64,000 bases of DNA, taken from contig JAGHVB010000040.1 of assembly GCA_018064525.1 (NCBI GenBank), positions 33,669 through 97,668 of the forward strand, in the 5' to 3' direction. Below the pieces are notes generated by a model. It searched no databases and was not told the origin of the DNA. It saw only the letters and a list, made by a program, of their open reading frames with translations. How positions within the stretch are numbered: position 1 is the first letter of the stretch; the number at the start of each line of letters is the position of its first letter. This DNA is from Candidatus Treponema merdequi. Its GTDB lineage: Bacteria; Spirochaetota; Spirochaetia; Treponematales; Treponemataceae. Both the position numbers and the translations under genes were made by a program. Positions 25,978 through 34,814 of this stretch are shown one piece after another.

Positions 25978-27792
25978 ATGAAAAGTTCACAGTTTTTAAT
26001 CAGCACATTGAGAGATTCTCCATCTGATGCTGTTATTTCGAGCCATCAGCTTATGATGCGTTCCGGCATGATCCGTAAACTTGGAAACGGACTTTATTCT
26101 TACATGCCGATTGGATTGCGCTCATTACGCAAAGTTGAAAAAATCATCCGCGAAGAATTAGATAACGCCGGTCTTTTGGAAATGAAACCTACAGTTATTC
26201 AGCCCGGTGAATTATGGAAAGAATCTGGCCGCTGGAATACAATGGGTGCAGAAATGCTCAAGCCTCAGAACCGCGGCGGACAGGACATGGTTGTTTCTCC
26301 TACAGCCGAAGAAGCATTTACAGCTTTAATCCGCGAAGGACTTTCAAGCTACAAACAGCTTCCTATCATTGCATATCAGATCAACACAAAATATCGTGAT
26401 GAAATCCGCCCTCGCTATGGTGTAATGCGTGGCCGCGAATTTATCATGATGGATGCATATTCATTCGATGCAGACCAGAAATCACTCGACGAATCATACG
26501 ACAAATGTGCAAAAGCATACCGCCGTATTTTCAAACGCCTCGGACTCAACACAATTTCTGTAAAAGCAGATACTGGTGCGATGGGTGGTTCTGGTTCAGA
26601 AGAGTTTATGGTCGAAAGTGAAGTAGGTGACGATACACTTATTCTCTGTCCTAAATGCGGTTATGCTGCAAATGTAGAAAAAGCAACTTGTAAACCGGAT
26701 GTTGCAGTCGACAAAGACGGAAATCCTCAGAAACCAACAGACAAGCCGTACGAGAAAATTCCAACACCAGACGTAAAGACAATCGATGACCTCGCAGCTT
26801 TCTTGAAAACAAACACACAGAGTTTCATCAAAACTCTTATTTATAAAGTTACAAATTCTTCTATTGATTTATCAAAAGTGGAATGCTGTAAAAACCTCAA
26901 GCGCGTTCAGGACGGCGACAACTTCTATTATCCGGAAAGTTTTGTAGCTGTTTGTATCAGAGGCGATCTTGATGTAAACGAAGCAAAACTTTGTGCAAAG
27001 TTAAAGGCCAGTGAAGTGGAACTTGCAGCAGAAGAAGATGTTGTCCGAATTACAACAGCTCCTGTTGGATTTGCAGGTCCTGTAAAAATGGTAAACGCTC
27101 CTGTCATCTGTGACGAAAGCGTTTCTACAATGCACGATGCAGTTACAGGCGGACTTGAAAAAGACGTTCACTTCATTCATGTAGAACCAGGCCGTGACTT
27201 TACTCCGTTTATGACAGCAGATGTCCGCGTTGTAGTTCCTGGTGACAAATGTCCTGAATGCGGCGAAACATTCTATTCAAAAAAAGGAAACGAACTTGGA
27301 CACATCTTCAAGCTTGGAGACAAATATACAAAATCAATGCATGTTACTTACCTCGATCAGAGCGGTAAACCTGTAACTCCAATCATGGGATGTTACGGAA
27401 TCGGTGTTGACCGTACTCTTGCAAGTATTATCGAAGGACATCACGATGACAGCGGAATCATCTGGACAATGAGTACAGCTCCGTTCCAGGTTGCAATCGT
27501 TCCTATCAAATACGATGGTGTAATGAAAGAAGCATGTGACAAACTTTACGATGAACTTACTTCAAAAGGAATCGAAGTTCTTCTCGATGACAGAAACGAA
27601 CGCCCTGGAGTTAAGTTTGCAGATGCAGACTTGATCGGATATCCTGTCCGCGTCGTAATCGGTGACAAGAATCTTCCTAATGTAGAAGTAAAACTCAGAA
27701 GTGAAAAAGACGCTTCGCTTATTCCGCTTGAAGAAGCAGGCGCAAAAATCGTTTCAATCGTAAACGAAGAACTTGCCAGACTTAACGGCTAG
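25978..27792 (+). CDS. proS: Prolyl-tRNA synthetase, bacterial type
   Basis: 604 aa from the ATG at 25978 (MKSSQFLISTLRDSPSDAV); an in-frame TTG at 25942 is less likely, since the family starts at this point. Class II motifs are GNGLYSYMPIGLRSLRKVE, YRDEIRPRYGVMRGREF (motif 2) and CYGIGVDRTLASIIE (motif 3). An editing-type insertion lies between motifs 2 and 3 (~residues 225-400), and the C-terminal anticodon-binding domain follows. Two CxxC pairs (CPKCGYA, CPECGETF) are visible. No clear Shine-Dalgarno is seen. An intrinsic terminator follows. Confidence 0.96.
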   Translation: MKSSQFLISTLRDSPSDAVISSHQLMMRSGMIRKLGNGLYSYMPIGLRSLRKVEKIIREELDNAGLLEMKPTVIQPGELWKESGRWNTMGAEMLKPQNRGGQDMVVSPTAEEAFTALIREGLSSYKQLPIIAYQINTKYRDEIRPRYGVMRGREFIMMDAYSFDADQKSLDESYDKCAKAYRRIFKRLGLNTISVKADTGAMGGSGSEEFMVESEVGDDTLILCPKCGYAANVEKATCKPDVAVDKDGNPQKPTDKPYEKIPTPDVKTIDDLAAFLKTNTQSFIKTLIYKVTNSSIDLSKVECCKNLKRVQDGDNFYYPESFVAVCIRGDLDVNEAKLCAKLKASEVELAAEEDVVRITTAPVGFAGPVKMVNAPVICDESVSTMHDAVTGGLEKDVHFIHVEPGRDFTPFMTADVRVVVPGDKCPECGETFYSKKGNELGHIFKLGDKYTKSMHVTYLDQSGKPVTPIMGCYGIGVDRTLASIIEGHHDDSGIIWTMSTAPFQVAIVPIKYDGVMKEACDKLYDELTSKGIEVLLDDRNERPGVKFADADLIGYPVRVVIGDKNLPNVEVKLRSEKDASLIPLEEAGAKIVSIVNEELARLNG

Positions 27793-27811
27793 TTTTCAAA
27801 ACGATAACTTC

Positions 27812-27853
27812 AAATCGATTGGTTTGTAACAAACAGGCCAATCGATTTTTTTT
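27812..27853 (+). terminator. Intrinsic terminator after proS
   Basis: AAATCGATTGG (27812-27822) pairs with CCAATCGATTT (27838-27848), followed by a T-run. Confidence 0.93.
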
Positions 27854-27867
27854 AGTACGAGGTATAT

Positions 27868-28953
27868 ATGAAAAAAAAATTATTACTGATTGCTGCAGCA
27901 TTTTGTGCGGGGCTTGCATTTGCTGTTCCTGGAGTAACTCCTTACATTGAGGATATTTCAGGGGAATATGTTTACTACCGCGATTATTCATTTAACCGGG
28001 AATCCTATATCGGATTTTTAACTTACAGCAATTCAACTTATTCAGCACGCTATTTTGCTCCTGCTCAGGATGATCTTGCTCCAAAAAGTATTGAACTTCT
28101 TTTTACAGTTGACCCGGATAAAGAATATATCGATATGACAGGCGAAAGATTTGTTACACAGCCTGCTCCGGAAGATACAGAAATCATTAATTATATCCAC
28201 GATCTTATTTATGAATTTTCTTCAAGAAGAAAAAAAGCCGGAGAAATTTCTCGCGCAGTAATTGATGATCCGGAATTAAACAGTTCTGTCGTTTATGAAA
28301 ATTCATCAGTTTTTATGAACAGCGGTTTTAGAAAAAAAGAAGAGTTTCCGCAATTTGGCGGAGATGTGTTTATCTATTATGATTTTTATATTCCGATTTT
28401 CAATGTAAAAAAAATCATAAGCAATTCACAGGAAGTTCTTTTTGAAGCTGTGTGCAACGGAAGAATCAGAAGCACAGAAGATACAAGTTTTTCAAATTTT
28501 CAGATTCAGAAAAACGAAGATAAAAACGAAACTTTTAATCACAAAAACAAAAAGCCAAAATCAGTAACTTATGAAACTGAAAATACAAAAATTACTCTTG
28601 ATGACAACTGGCAGCGTGGAGCAGAATCTGCAGAAAACCTGTTTTTTTATGATGGTGAAGCTATGGTTTACATCAGGGAATTTGATGAAGATATAACTGA
28701 AGATATGTATATCAGAAATCTTTTCTGCCAGGTTGAAGGAACTTTTTATCCTTTTAGTGAAATCTCAATTTTAGACGAAGATGAAAACACCACTGTCCGC
28801 CTTAAATGTTACAGCAGTGATTCTTCATTTGAGAGATTTGTACTCCTTAAAAGTAAGAATGGCAAAAAAATCATGCTGAACATGGTTGTAAATGAAAAAT
28901 GCTATAACGAAAAGCGTAAATATTACAGAAATATCCTTAAAAGCTGGAAATAG
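27868..28953 (+). CDS. Secreted protein of unknown function
   Basis: 361 aa with a Sec signal peptide (KKKLLLIAAAFCAGLAFA, likely cut before VPGV). There is no lipobox, so it should be periplasmic or exported. The mature part is rich in aromatic and acidic residues (YIEDISGEYVYYRDYSF, DGEAMVYIREFDEDITEDMY) and gives no recognised domain. A charged low-complexity stretch near residue 215-240 divides it in two. The second half (ITLDDNWQRGAES...LFFYDGEAMVYI) has the feel of a PsbP/MOG1-like lipoprotein domain, but this is a guess. It has a GAGG ribosome site. Confidence 0.7.
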   Translation: MKKKLLLIAAAFCAGLAFAVPGVTPYIEDISGEYVYYRDYSFNRESYIGFLTYSNSTYSARYFAPAQDDLAPKSIELLFTVDPDKEYIDMTGERFVTQPAPEDTEIINYIHDLIYEFSSRRKKAGEISRAVIDDPELNSSVVYENSSVFMNSGFRKKEEFPQFGGDVFIYYDFYIPIFNVKKIISNSQEVLFEAVCNGRIRSTEDTSFSNFQIQKNEDKNETFNHKNKKPKSVTYETENTKITLDDNWQRGAESAENLFFYDGEAMVYIREFDEDITEDMYIRNLFCQVEGTFYPFSEISILDEDENTTVRLKCYSSDSSFERFVLLKSKNGKKIMLNMVVNEKCYNEKRKYYRNILKSWK

Positions 28954-28996
28954 AAAAAAAATAAAGGGAAATTCAAAGAATTTTTAATTTTTTTTG

Positions 28997-29025
28997 TTGA
29001 CAACTAATCAGATTGGATAGATAAT
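28997..29025 (+). promoter_or_regulatory. Sigma-70 promoter of the sugar ABC importer
   Basis: TTGACA (28997-29002), a 17-bp spacer and GATAAT (29020-29025): a near-consensus housekeeping promoter 80 bp before the binding-protein start. It fits the high-expression codon use of that gene. Confidence 0.8.
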
Positions 29026-29039
29026 AAGAAATACAAAAG

Positions 29040-29057
29040 AGAAAAACCGGTTGCCTT
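29040..29057 (+). promoter_or_regulatory. Candidate LacI-type operator at the ABC importer
   Basis: The central AACCGGTT and right half-site GCCTT of the perfect palindrome at 59708-59725 recur here (14 of 18 positions match), with a degenerate left half. It lies just after the expected transcription start, a classical repressor position. Confidence 0.6.
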
Positions 29058-29105
29058 GCAGCTGGCCTCTTTAGAATTTTTATGTTCATGTATCCTGGAG
29101 GAAAT

Positions 29106-30380
29106 ATGAAGAAAAGTAGAATTATTCTTTCAGCTATCGCAGCAGCTGCTATGATCGCATCTGTATCAAGCTGTGGTGCAAAGGAAGAAGCAAAAAAATT
29201 GGTTATCTGGTCGTTCACAGACGAACTCCAGACTATGGTTGATAACTATTACAAACCTGATCATCCTGGTATCGAAGTAGAATACTCACTTACACCTACT
29301 GATCAGTTCCCTAACAAATTGGACCCAGTTCTTGCTAACGGAAATGGTGCTCCAGACGTATTCGCTCTTGAAGATGCATTCGTTCGCAAATACATCGAAC
29401 AGGGTGATGCACTTCTTCTTGACTTGACAGACGTTTATAACGAAATCAAAGGCAAGATGATTGCTTATCCAGCAGAAGTTGGATCTTTCAACGGAAAAGT
29501 TTACGGACTTTCTTGGCAGGCAGCTCCTGGAGCTATGTTCTATCGCCGTTCTATCGCTAAAAAATATTTCGGAACAGACGATCCAGCAGAAATCCAGAAA
29601 AAAGTTGCTAACTGGAGCGCTTTCAACGAAGCTGCAAAAGAACTCAAAGAAAAATCAAACGGAAAATGTGTAATCGTATCTACAACTGGTGACTTGTTCA
29701 AACCATTCCAGGGTGCTCGTAAAGATCCTTGGGTTGTAAACGGAAAACTCGTAGTAGACCCAGCAATGGAAGATTACATGGACGCTTGTAAATTCCTTAA
29801 AGACAAGGGATATGAAGGACGCCAGGGTCAGTGGGCAGAAGGTTGGTTCGCTGGTATGAAAGGCGAACTCAAAGACGAAAAAGGTGCTGATGTAGAAGTA
29901 TTCTCTTACTTCCTCCCTACATGGGGTCTCCACTACGTTCTTAAACCAAACGCTCCTAATACAGCTGGAGACTGGTATATGTGTCCAGGACCTGCAGCAT
30001 ATCGTTGGGGTGGTACATGGGTAGCAGCTTATAAGAAGACTAAGGTTCCTAACCTTGCTAAAGACTTCATCAAATATGTAGCTACAGATGACAGCTTCCT
30101 CGAAAGATGGGCTAAAGATACAGGTGACGTAGTTTCTAACAACAACGTAATCAACAAGATTAAAGATACATATGCTGAACCATATTTGAATGGACAGAAC
30201 CACTATGCTGCTTTCGCTGCAATGGCTAACAACGTAGATGGAAAACTTACACAGGGAACAGACCAGGCTATCGAAGCTATTTGGGGTGACTGTGTAGGAG
30301 CTTATGTTAACGGTGAAAAGAGCAAAGAACAGGCTCTTGCTGACTTCAAAGAACAGGTTAACGTAACACTCGGATTCTAA
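29106..30380 (+). CDS. ABC sugar transporter, solute-binding lipoprotein
   Basis: 424 aa. The start at 29106 has GGAGG just upstream; MKKSRIILSAIAAAAMIASV ends in lipobox SSC, so it is a lipid-anchored binding protein. The mature part follows family 1 (maltose/multi-sugar) binding proteins: KKLVIWSFTDELQTMVDNY, NGAPDVFALEDAFVRKYI and WGGTWVAAYKKTK. Codons are strongly biased, unlike most neighbours, consistent with high expression. It is the first gene of the importer, separated from the permeases by a hairpin that should leave more binding protein than permease. The likely ligand is an oligosaccharide, perhaps a beta-glucan fragment given the shared operator. Confidence 0.92.
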   Translation: MKKSRIILSAIAAAAMIASVSSCGAKEEAKKLVIWSFTDELQTMVDNYYKPDHPGIEVEYSLTPTDQFPNKLDPVLANGNGAPDVFALEDAFVRKYIEQGDALLLDLTDVYNEIKGKMIAYPAEVGSFNGKVYGLSWQAAPGAMFYRRSIAKKYFGTDDPAEIQKKVANWSAFNEAAKELKEKSNGKCVIVSTTGDLFKPFQGARKDPWVVNGKLVVDPAMEDYMDACKFLKDKGYEGRQGQWAEGWFAGMKGELKDEKGADVEVFSYFLPTWGLHYVLKPNAPNTAGDWYMCPGPAAYRWGGTWVAAYKKTKVPNLAKDFIKYVATDDSFLERWAKDTGDVVSNNNVINKIKDTYAEPYLNGQNHYAAFAAMANNVDGKLTQGTDQAIEAIWGDCVGAYVNGEKSKEQALADFKEQVNVTLGF

Positions 30381-30392
30381 TTATTAGAATCT

Positions 30393-30436
30393 AAAAAAAG
30401 TGCAGCGTGACACATGTCATACTGCACTTTTTTTTT
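30393..30436 (+). terminator. Intercistronic terminator/attenuator in the ABC operon
   Basis: AAAGTGCAG (to 30405) pairs with CTGCACTTT (30422-30430), followed by a T-run, between the binding-protein gene and the permeases. It should reduce read-through into the permeases. Confidence 0.88.
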
Positions 30437-30470
30437 ACTTTACACATTTACTTAAGTTTTAGGAGTAATT

Positions 30471-31472
30471 ATGGCCGGAAATAATCAGGTTTCTAAGCCT
30501 GCAATTGCAGTCAAGGGAACTAAACAGTTAGGTTCTGAGGCTAAACTTCAAAAATATGGTGTATTCTTTGTAATTCCTTTCATTGTTATATACCTCGTTT
30601 TTCAGTTGTGGCCTACTATTTATACAGTAATGCTTGCCTTTACAGATTTGAAAGGCTTTGCAACAAAATTAAACTTTGTTGGTTTAAAAAACTTTGCCAG
30701 ATTAATTCATGATAAATTCTTCTGGGGAGCTATTGGTAATACTTTCATTATGTGGTTGTTTAACTTTATTCCACAGTTAGGTATTGCCCTTTTATTTGCA
30801 ATTTGGTTTACAGATCCACGTATGCATTTGAAATGTAAAAATACATTCCGTGCATTGTTCTATATGCCAAACTTGTTGACAGCAGCTTCGGTTGCTATTT
30901 TGTTCCGTAGTTTATTTGGTTATCCTAACGGACCTATTAACCAGTTCTTATATAGCCTTGGAATTCAGCACGTTTATACAAACGAAGCTGGTGAAGTTAT
31001 CAGAGAAGGTATTAACTTCTTCAGAAGTATTCCATGGTCACGCGGTATTGTATCATTCATCCAGTGGTGGTTGTGGTGTGGACAGACATTGATTATGTTG
31101 ATGGCTGGTATTACATCTATTTCTCCATCTTTGTATGAATCTGCTGTAGTAGATGGTGCTAACCAGGGACAGCAGACTTGGTACATCACATTGCCACTTC
31201 TTAAACCAATGATGTTGTACATCCTCATCACAGGTCTTATCGGTGGTATGCAGTTGTTCGAAATTCCATTCTTGTTGACAGATATGTATGGTGGACCACA
31301 GAATAAGATTCGTACAATGGTTGTTTATATGTATAACCAGGCTTTCCAGGGCGTAAACGATTATGCTTACGGTTCTGCAATCGCTATGGGTGTATTTATA
31401 ATTACAATGGTACTTTCAATGTTCATCTACTTCTTCATGCAGGATAGAAGTGATATGGGTAGAAAGAATTAA
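30471..31472 (+). CDS. ABC sugar transporter permease (MalF type)
   Basis: 333 aa with six or more membrane helices (IPFIVIYLVFQLWPTIYTVM, ...). The EAA loop that contacts the ATPase is visible as SLYESAVVDGANQGQQTWY followed by ITLPLLKPMM. It lies 12 bp before the second permease. No ATP-binding subunit is in the cluster, so a shared MsmK/UgpC-type ATPase encoded elsewhere is expected. Confidence 0.93.
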   Translation: MAGNNQVSKPAIAVKGTKQLGSEAKLQKYGVFFVIPFIVIYLVFQLWPTIYTVMLAFTDLKGFATKLNFVGLKNFARLIHDKFFWGAIGNTFIMWLFNFIPQLGIALLFAIWFTDPRMHLKCKNTFRALFYMPNLLTAASVAILFRSLFGYPNGPINQFLYSLGIQHVYTNEAGEVIREGINFFRSIPWSRGIVSFIQWWLWCGQTLIMLMAGITSISPSLYESAVVDGANQGQQTWYITLPLLKPMMLYILITGLIGGMQLFEIPFLLTDMYGGPQNKIRTMVVYMYNQAFQGVNDYAYGSAIAMGVFIITMVLSMFIYFFMQDRSDMGRKN

Positions 31473-31483
31473 GGAGCAGCGAA

Positions 31484-32446
31484 ATGGATTATAAAGCATC
31501 AATGACTGTCAAAAAGACAATCGTATATATTTTAATGGTATTTTTCGTAGTAGTAGCTCTTGTTCCTATCTATTTGATGTTGATTAACTCAACAAGAACA
31601 ACAGAAGAAATCAATGCTGGTCTTTCATTACTTCCTGGAAGAAGTGCAGTTCAGAACTGGAACTTGCTTATTACTTGTGGTAGTGGATTGAAAGTTGCAA
31701 CTGTAAACAAAGCTGGCGGATGGTCAAATCTTTTTGAAAATCCTAACTATGCAAATCAGTTTATCCATATCGGAAACTTTATCGTTTACTTTACAAAAGG
31801 TAAGTTCCAGATGTGGAGAGGTTTCATGAACTCTTTGATCGTTGCATTCTTCTCTACAGGTTTGGGAATTTATTTCTCTTCATTAACAGCTTATTCTTTG
31901 CATGTTTATAAGTACAAGGGACGTAAGTTTATCTGGGCATTCATCCTTTTCGTAATGATGTTGCCTGCTTCTATTTCGTTCATTGGATTTTACCAGTTTA
32001 TGTCTACAATCCATTTGACAAATAGCTTTATTCCTTTGACAATTCCTGCAATTGCTTCTGCAGCTACTGTATTGTTTATGCGCCAGTACATGGCATCTGT
32101 TCTTTCACTTGAACTTGTAGATGCTGGACGTATCGACGGTGCCGGAGAATTCAGAATCTTTAATCAGATTATTATTCCTATTCTTCAGCCAGCTCTTGCA
32201 ACACAGGCAATCTTCGGATTTGTAGGATCTTGGAACAACTTCGTTACTCCAATGATTCTCTTGCAGGATGATAAAAAGAAAACATTACCTATTTTGGTAC
32301 AGTTGCTCCGTGGTGATATTTATCGTACAGAGTTCGGTGCTATTTATATGGGTATTGCCGTTTCTCTTATTCCAATCATCATCTTCTATTGTTTCATGTC
32401 TAGATATATCATTTCTGGATTGACAATGGGTTCTGTTAAGGAATAA
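31484..32446 (+). CDS. ABC sugar transporter permease (MalG type)
   Basis: 320 aa, inner-membrane partner of the preceding permease. N-terminal TM VYILMVFFVVVALVPIYLML, and an EAA loop SLELVDAGRIDGAGEFRIF followed by NQIIIPILQPAL. The ribosome site is AAGGAG. A hairpin follows at 32467-32496, then a 250-bp gene-free stretch before lacI. Confidence 0.93.
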   Translation: MDYKASMTVKKTIVYILMVFFVVVALVPIYLMLINSTRTTEEINAGLSLLPGRSAVQNWNLLITCGSGLKVATVNKAGGWSNLFENPNYANQFIHIGNFIVYFTKGKFQMWRGFMNSLIVAFFSTGLGIYFSSLTAYSLHVYKYKGRKFIWAFILFVMMLPASISFIGFYQFMSTIHLTNSFIPLTIPAIASAATVLFMRQYMASVLSLELVDAGRIDGAGEFRIFNQIIIPILQPALATQAIFGFVGSWNNFVTPMILLQDDKKKTLPILVQLLRGDIYRTEFGAIYMGIAVSLIPIIIFYCFMSRYIISGLTMGSVKE

Positions 32447-32466
32447 GTTTTTACAATTTTATAAAT

Positions 32467-32496
32467 CTACAACCTTATTTTACGATAAGGCTGTAG
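32467..32496 (+). terminator. Hairpin after the permease operon
   Basis: CTACAACCTTA (32467-32477) pairs with TAAGGCTGTAG (32486-32496), with one internal mismatch. The T-tail is weak (TTAAAATT), so termination may be partial. Confidence 0.65.
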
Positions 32497-32497
32497 T

Positions 32498-32754
32498 TAA
32501 AATTATTGCGGACTTCTAAAAAAGGACGTTAAATGTTTGTTAGGTCAGAGTAACTTCGTTGTATACACGGAAGGACGGTTGGCCATAAATCGACAGCTTT
32601 TTGAGTTAAGATTTTTTCTAACTGGAAAGTTTTAACGGTAAGTTGTTGTAAAATTACTCCTCCCGATGGTGTGGAGAATGATTCGGAGCGAATTAATCGA
32701 ACAAACATTTTCAGTTCTTTTCTGGATTTCCGCATATTTTTTTTAAATATAATT
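32498..32754. other. Gene-free region upstream of lacI with spaced inverted repeats
   Basis: About 257 bp with no convincing gene; with the preceding hairpin the gap exceeds 300 bp. AAATGTTTGTT (32531-32541) and AACAAACATTT (32700-32710) are exact inverted repeats 158 bp apart, and a short internal hairpin AGTTA...TAACT lies near 32610-32630. A 68-codon minus-strand frame fills it, but has no ribosome site or family resemblance. It could be a structured RNA, a lacI leader or a small non-autonomous mobile element. Confidence 0.45.
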
Positions 32755-33765
32755 ATGGTTACTATTTACGATTTAGCAAAAGCTACAGGCTTTTCTGCTC
32801 CGACAATTTCAAAAGCTCTTAATGGAAACGGACGACTTAACAAACAGACCCGTGAAAAAATTTTAAAAGCTGCGGCAGAAGCGGGTTATAAACCTAATAT
32901 GGCGGCTAAATCACTTTCAACCAAGCAGTCTAAATTAATCGGTGTAATTCTTGAAGATGTTTCAATGCAGCGCGGATTTGAACATCCTCTGTTTGGCGGA
33001 TTATTAAATAAGTTTCGTCAGGAAATAGAAATGGCCGGTTATGATTTGTTATTCCTTTCAAAGCATTTTAACGGCGGGATGTCCTATATAGATCATTGCA
33101 TTTATCGTGATGTTGATGGAATTATCGTAGTCAATCCGATTGATGATGATCCAGAACTTGAAAATCTTGCAAAATCTGGAATACCATGTGTTTCAACAAA
33201 TGAATTTATTAAAGGTGTGTGTACTGTTGTTACAGAAAATTATGAAAGTGGAATTATTGCAGCACATAAATTTGTTGAAGCAGGTCATAGAAAAATCGGT
33301 TATCTGAGCGCGCCGTTTCGTGAAAAAAGTCCGGCAGCTAAAGAAAGATTTGAAGGCTTTGTAAAAGGTCTTAAAGATTGCGGTATCGAATTTAATCAGA
33401 AAAACTATGAGATCTGTGAAAGCTGGACAGAAAATTCTGGTAGTGAAGGAATGAAAAAACTTTTGAGTCACTGTGATGATATTTCTGCGTTGTTTGTAAC
33501 TTGTGATACTCTTGCATTTGGTGCTATTTCTTATTTGAATGAAATTGGAAAAAAAGTTCCTGATGATATTTCGATGATTGGATTTGATGATGATAATCTT
33601 GGAATGCATTCAAATCTATTTTTATCAACTTTCAGGCAGAATAGAGATAAAATTGCAGAGCTTACAGCAGAGATGCTTTTAAATCAGATTTCTGGAATTC
33701 CAGTTCCAAAAATTGTCAGAGTTGCAGCGGACTTTATTGAAAGAAGTTCAATTAAAAAAGTATAA
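32755..33765 (+). CDS. LacI-family transcriptional regulator
   Basis: 336 aa from the ATG at 32755. The first ~55 residues are the LacI headpiece (TIYDLAKATGFSAPTISKAL, then NGNGRLNKQTREKILKAA, and a hinge with PNMAAKSLSTKQ). The rest is a periplasmic-binding-protein-like effector domain (LIGVILEDV, VDGIIVVNPID, RKIGYLSAPF, DDISMIGFDDDNLG). It follows the sugar permeases in the same orientation and is the natural candidate to bind the operators at 29040 and 59706. The effector is probably an oligosaccharide taken up by the neighbouring importer. Confidence 0.94.
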   Translation: MVTIYDLAKATGFSAPTISKALNGNGRLNKQTREKILKAAAEAGYKPNMAAKSLSTKQSKLIGVILEDVSMQRGFEHPLFGGLLNKFRQEIEMAGYDLLFLSKHFNGGMSYIDHCIYRDVDGIIVVNPIDDDPELENLAKSGIPCVSTNEFIKGVCTVVTENYESGIIAAHKFVEAGHRKIGYLSAPFREKSPAAKERFEGFVKGLKDCGIEFNQKNYEICESWTENSGSEGMKKLLSHCDDISALFVTCDTLAFGAISYLNEIGKKVPDDISMIGFDDDNLGMHSNLFLSTFRQNRDKIAELTAEMLLNQISGIPVPKIVRVAADFIERSSIKKV

Positions 33766-33781
33766 AAGTTTACAGTAAAAT

Positions 33782-34252
33782 CTATTGATTTGCTTTTGCG
33801 GTTTCTGATGCCGAAAAAATAATTTTCTCATTTAAAATGATGATGAACTTATCATCTTTTTTTGTTAAACCGCTGATATATTCTGGAGAAATGTTATTTC
33901 CGAATTTTGGTGGCGGTTCAATATCTTTATCATTGATTTCGAGAACTTCCTGAACTGAATCTGTAATTGCACCGAAAGTACAGATGTGATCTGGATTTTC
34001 TTCGGTTGGTTTATTAATTTCTACGACAATTATTCGTGTATCTTTAGTAGGTTCTGAATCTGGTAAAGAAAATTTTTTTCTAAGATTGATTACAGAAATT
34101 CCTGTTCCACGGGAATTGATAAGTCCTTCTACATAAGGTGATGAACATGGAATTTTTACAGGGGTTGTGTATTCAAGAACTTCCTGAACTTTAAAAACTT
34201 CAAATGCATAGAGATTATTGTTTAATGTAAAAGTCAAAAGCTGTGTTGTCAT
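33782..34252 (-). CDS. cheW: CheW coupling protein
   Basis: 156 aa CheW-type protein: YAFEVFKVQEVLEYTTPVKI, SPYVEGLINSRGTGISVINL then RKKFSLPDSE, and GAITDSVQEVLEI. CheW links receptors to CheA. It is last in the minus-strand chemotaxis operon, sharing one base with the previous cheW (stop/start TAATG). It is similar to its neighbour, so the pair may come from duplication. Confidence 0.93.
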   Translation of the reverse strand: MTTQLLTFTLNNNLYAFEVFKVQEVLEYTTPVKIPCSSPYVEGLINSRGTGISVINLRKKFSLPDSEPTKDTRIIVVEINKPTEENPDHICTFGAITDSVQEVLEINDKDIEPPPKFGNNISPEYISGLTKKDDKFIIILNEKIIFSASETAKANQ

Positions 34253-34812
34253 TATTTTACCCCGTCTGTTTTAGTTTTAGATTTTCTTGTTCTGTTTTTT
34301 TTCTGTGAAACTTCTGTATTTTCTGTTTTGTTGTCAAAAGAATTTTCAGTAGCATCAAAAGCTGTATCTAAATCTTCATTTGAAAAAATTTTTGCTGTAT
34401 CAAGTATTAAAAGATACCGGTCATTAAGTGAAAGAACAGATGTTACAAATTTTGAACCTTTGATATTTTTTGAAGTTGGAAGAACATCAAGATTTTCATC
34501 ATCAATTTCAATTACTTCCAGAACACTGTCTGCAATAATACCAAAAAGATTAATTACCCCTTCTTCCGGATCTGGAATTTCAAGAACGATTGTCCGCGTC
34601 ATTTTGTCATTGATACGAGGTTTAAGTCCAAATCGCTTTCTTAAATCCATGATTGCAATATTTGAATCTCTTGACCGGATAATACCTAAAAGCATAGGAC
34701 TGGAACATGGAATAGGTTGTGGTTCTTCATATTCAAGAACTTCCTGAATTTGAAAAACATCAATTGCATATTGAGTATCATCGATTAAAAAAGTCAAATA
34801 TTGCTTTATCAT
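34252..34812 (-). CDS. cheW: CheW coupling protein, second copy
   Basis: 186 aa. The CheW core (YAIDVFQIQEVLEYEEPQPI, GIIRSRDSNIAIMDL then RKRFGL, GIIADSVLEVIEI) is followed by a ~35-residue Lys/Asn/Thr-rich tail (KNRTRKSKTKTDGVK), absent from the neighbouring CheW. It lies 2 bp after the MCP gene, suggesting it serves that receptor. Confidence 0.93.
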   Translation of the reverse strand: MIKQYLTFLIDDTQYAIDVFQIQEVLEYEEPQPIPCSSPMLLGIIRSRDSNIAIMDLRKRFGLKPRINDKMTRTIVLEIPDPEEGVINLFGIIADSVLEVIEIDDENLDVLPTSKNIKGSKFVTSVLSLNDRYLLILDTAKIFSNEDLDTAFDATENSFDNKTENTEVSQKKNRTRKSKTKTDGVK

Positions 34813-34814
34813 AA

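Noticed and set aside
32529..32735. 68-codon minus-strand frame upstream of lacI
   Set aside because: No ribosome site, no family resemblance, and it simply fills a structured gap.
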